Positions 43,060 to 45,119 of a stretch of DNA of 45,119 nucleotides are shown here, piece after piece; the stretch's first letter is position 1; each line of letters opens with the position of its first letter. The position numbers were made by a program, and so were the translations under genes. The notes beneath the pieces are model-generated. The model saw nothing but the letters and a program-made list of their open reading frames with translations. It was not told the origin of the DNA and made no database searches. The stretch comes from Flectobacillus sp049240685 (lineage in GTDB: Bacteria > Bacteroidota > Bacteroidia > Cytophagales > Spirosomataceae), in assembly GCF_049240685.1 (NCBI RefSeq), contig NZ_JBMLSD010000302.1:1-45119 (forward strand). Reading direction: 5' to 3'.

Positions 43060-43602
43060 ATGCAAAAAGAAGATATAGAATTACTAAAATATCCGATTGG
43101 ACAATTTGAAAAACCCCATGAAATAACAGAGTCTATCTTGGCAGAATGGATTCTTGACATTAAAAGATTACCACAACAGCTTGCTGACGCAGCTGAAGGC
43201 CTCAACAAAGAACAACTGGCAACACCTTATCGCCCTGATGGCTGGACAGTCAGACAAACGGTACACCACGTGGCCGACTCGCATATCAATGCATATACCA
43301 GATTCAAGCTAGCCCTTACCGAAGATATCCCTACCATTAGACCCTACGAGGAACAACTTTGGGCGGAGCTATCTGATGGCAAAAACGCTCCTATCGAATG
43401 GTCGTTGACTTTATTAGAAGCACTACACCTGAGATGGGGAATGTTATTAGAAAATATGACTAAGGCCGATTTTAATAAACAATTATATCACCCAGCTACA
43501 CGCCATACTAATCCGTTGAGTGTAATGACTGGTATGTATTCGTGGCACGGCCGACACCATGTAGCGCACATCTTGGAGCTACGCAAACGAATGAATTGGT
43601 AA
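43060..43602 (+). CDS. YfiT/DinB-family putative metal-dependent enzyme (bacillithiol transferase-like)
   Basis: This 180-residue four-helix-bundle protein matches the YfiT branch of the DinB superfamily, of which some members are metal-dependent thiol S-transferases. Family marks: LKYPIGQFEKP (residues 9-19), GWTVRQTVHHVADSHINAYT (61-80), FKLALTEDIPTIRPYEEQLW, and MYSWHGRHHVAHILELR near the end. The metal triad is probably His70, His163 and His167 by spacing with YfiT. The frame is open from a TTG at 42973, but the ATG at 43060 gives the normal family N-terminus. The true substrate here is unknown. No terminator was found before the next gene. Confidence 0.87.
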   Translation: MQKEDIELLKYPIGQFEKPHEITESILAEWILDIKRLPQQLADAAEGLNKEQLATPYRPDGWTVRQTVHHVADSHINAYTRFKLALTEDIPTIRPYEEQLWAELSDGKNAPIEWSLTLLEALHLRWGMLLENMTKADFNKQLYHPATRHTNPLSVMTGMYSWHGRHHVAHILELRKRMNW

Positions 43603-43781
43603 AAACAGAATAAGGGCAATACAAATTATTTCTTCAGGAATTTTCTGGCCAAAAAGGTCATTTGAGCTCTATCGCCTATATATTCGTATAGGTTTAGAAG
43701 TTTTTTTCCTATCTTTACCTGTTTTTGCAAAATTCATCAACTATAAAACTAAGCACTAATCTCGGTCTAATTACATAAAAC

Positions 43782-45020
43782 ATGGAACGCTTTACAGGAC
43801 TAATCGGAGTTGTATTGATACTAGGAATCGCCTATTTGATGTCGAACAACCGAAAGGCAATCAACTACCGTACAGTTGGTGTGGGACTAGGTTTACAAGC
43901 CTCACTAGCTATTTTTATTTTAAAAACAGACCTTGGTCAAAACATTTTCCAATGGCTCGGCGAAAAAATCAAACGCCTATTAGAAATGTCAGACAAAGGT
44001 GCCGAGTTTGTATTTAGTCCATTAGTAAAGCAAGAGCTTTTGGGTAAAGTATTCGGTCCAGAAAATGGATTTATTTTCTTTTTTAAAGTTGTACCTACCA
44101 TCATCTTTGTGGCAGTATTGGTAAATATCCTCTATCATATTGGTTTGATGCAGCGTGTAGTTGCGGTAATGGCCAAAGGTATGAAGTGGTTGATGGGAGT
44201 AAGTGGTGCCGAAGCAGTTTCAAACGTAGCAAGTACGTTTGTTGGGCAGGTAGAAGCTCAAATTATGATTAAACCCTACCTCAAAGGCATGACCAACTCG
44301 GAGCTTTTGGCTTCGATGACAGGTAGTTTTGCTTGTATTGCAGGTGGTGTAATGGCTACTTACATTGCTTTGGGCGTACCAGCACAGTATCTTTTGGCAG
44401 CAAGTATTATGGCAGCACCAGGAGCTTTGGTGATTTCGAAAATCGTAATGCCTGAAACAGAAGAGTCAGAAACCCAAGGTGTGGTAAAATTAAAGGTTGA
44501 AAAAGCACACGTCAACCTCGTGGATGCTATTGCTGGTGGTGCTAGTGACGGTTTGAAAGTGGGTATGAACGTAATCGCGATGCTGATTGGTTTTATTGCT
44601 TTAATCGCATTGTTGGATTTAATTTTAGGTAAAATTGGATTCATGGTCGGTTTACCTGAGCTAAGTTTCAACTTTATTTTAGGTAAATTATTTGCCATTT
44701 TTGCATGGGCGATGGGTGTTCCGTCCAAAGATATCGAAGCGGCAGGCGCTCTGATGGGTACCAAAATGGTGGTAAATGAATTTGTAGCCTATCTGGATTT
44801 GATTAAACAAGAACATACGCTTGCCCCTAAAACAATTGCCATTACCAGCTTTGCTCTTTGTGGTTTTGCCAACTTTAGCTCCGTGGCTATCCAAATCGGA
44901 GGTATTGGTGAACTAGCTCCGAGTCGTCGTTCGGACCTAGCAAAATTAGGATTCAAGGCATTGATTTGTGGAACATTAGCAAGTTATTTGTCGGCAACGC
45001 TAGCTGGTCTTTTGTTGTAA
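43782..45020 (+). CDS. NupC-type concentrative nucleoside transporter
   Basis: This 412-residue inner-membrane protein should import nucleosides with H+ or Na+. It has the CNT family plan: three N-terminal helices, then VKQELLGKVFGPENGFIFFF, GVSGAEAVSNVASTFVGQVE with the substrate-facing Gln/Glu, CIAGGVMATYIALGVPAQYL, the ASIMAAPGALVISKIVMPET helix, and in the second half GAASDGLKVGMNVIAMLIGF-type sequence and CGFANFSSVAIQIGGIGELA near residue 365-384. The length of about 400 fits NupC. The start ATG opens a helix directly (MERFTGLIGVVLILGIAYLM). No catabolic nucleoside genes are in view. Confidence 0.93.
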   Translation: MERFTGLIGVVLILGIAYLMSNNRKAINYRTVGVGLGLQASLAIFILKTDLGQNIFQWLGEKIKRLLEMSDKGAEFVFSPLVKQELLGKVFGPENGFIFFFKVVPTIIFVAVLVNILYHIGLMQRVVAVMAKGMKWLMGVSGAEAVSNVASTFVGQVEAQIMIKPYLKGMTNSELLASMTGSFACIAGGVMATYIALGVPAQYLLAASIMAAPGALVISKIVMPETEESETQGVVKLKVEKAHVNLVDAIAGGASDGLKVGMNVIAMLIGFIALIALLDLILGKIGFMVGLPELSFNFILGKLFAIFAWAMGVPSKDIEAAGALMGTKMVVNEFVAYLDLIKQEHTLAPKTIAITSFALCGFANFSSVAIQIGGIGELAPSRRSDLAKLGFKALICGTLASYLSATLAGLLL

Positions 45021-45103
45021 AAGGAAGTTATTAGTTAACAGTAGATCAGTTACTGGCATAGAGTATATTTAGGAATTGTGTAGCATTAGATTTGATTTAT
45101 AAG

Positions 45104-45119
45104 TTTAGGCACAAGGCAA
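45104..45119. repeat. Start of an AGGCA-word repeat element, cut by the window end
   Basis: TTTAGGCACAAGGCAA at the last bases matches the arms of the elements near 6.1 and 33.2 kb. The second arm would lie outside the window. Confidence 0.35.

Noticed and set aside
44360..44764. 134-codon open frame antisense to the nucleoside transporter gene
   Set aside because: It lies wholly inside a clear NupC-type gene and has no motif of its own.
1..45119. tRNA, rRNA, CRISPR array, insertion sequence, phage or replication-origin signatures
   Set aside because: Reading all spacers showed no tRNA T-loop signature, no regular spaced repeats, no transposase or integrase and no origin-like clusters.

Overview
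This window looks like chromosomal DNA of a Bacteroidota member, most likely order Cytophagales (Spirosomataceae-like). The reasons are low GC, genes that rarely show a Shine-Dalgarno, several promoters with the Bacteroidota -7 element TAnnTTTG, a fused SecDF, a GSCFA protein, TPR-transmembrane-HTH regulators, a carboxypeptidase-regulatory-domain TonB receptor and a btuB-type receptor under a cobalamin riboswitch. The genus assignment is inference. No rRNA, tRNA, CRISPR, insertion sequence or phage gene was seen.

Layout. 1-2450: two polysaccharide glycosyltransferases (minus strand) converge on a gene of unknown family. 3.1-6.1 kb: a KAS III-type synthase and a phospho-sugar mutase. 6.5-10.5 kb: an envelope cluster of a small beta-barrel-like protein, a secreted LolA-like protein, an exported divergent YidD, two tandem paralogues with a PGAG-x-IYAG membrane motif, and a TM2 protein. 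10.8-17.7 kb (minus): release factor 3, an APC amino-acid permease, SecDF and a small secreted protein. 17.9-20.1 kb: nadC and nadA, followed by an elaborate palindromic element. 20.5-27.6 kb: an apparent phytate-use locus of regulator, TonB receptor, beta-helix lipoprotein and beta-propeller phytase, with a cluster of GTAACG repeats in front of the receptor. 28.0-31.3 kb (minus): a GH63-like glucosidase and a small secreted protein. 31.7-35.6 kb (minus): a B12 operon of riboswitch, BtuB-like receptor, PP-loop ATPase, cysteine-rich CWC protein and a LOV-like PAS protein lacking the photoactive cysteine. 35.8-36.8 kb: GSCFA protein. 37.4-38.4 kb (minus): a secreted protein ending in a Hint (intein/Hedgehog-type) domain. 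38.6-41.5 kb (minus): two adjacent enzymes with Tat-like signals, a flavin amine oxidase and a HisC-like aminotransferase. 41.5-43.0 kb: a gene-poor stretch with tiny membrane-peptide ORFs and possible gene remnants. 43.0-45.1 kb: a YfiT/DinB-type protein and a NupC-type nucleoside transporter.

Transcription units are separated by many clear hairpin terminators. Several spacers carry degenerate inverted-repeat elements built from short words such as AGGCA. The points most worth following are the Hint protein, the composition of the B12 operon, the Tat-exported aminotransferase/oxidase pair, the structured element behind nadA, the phytase locus with its operator-like repeats, and the mini-ORFs of 41.6-42.6 kb. 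The functions of all of these are inferred from sequence only.
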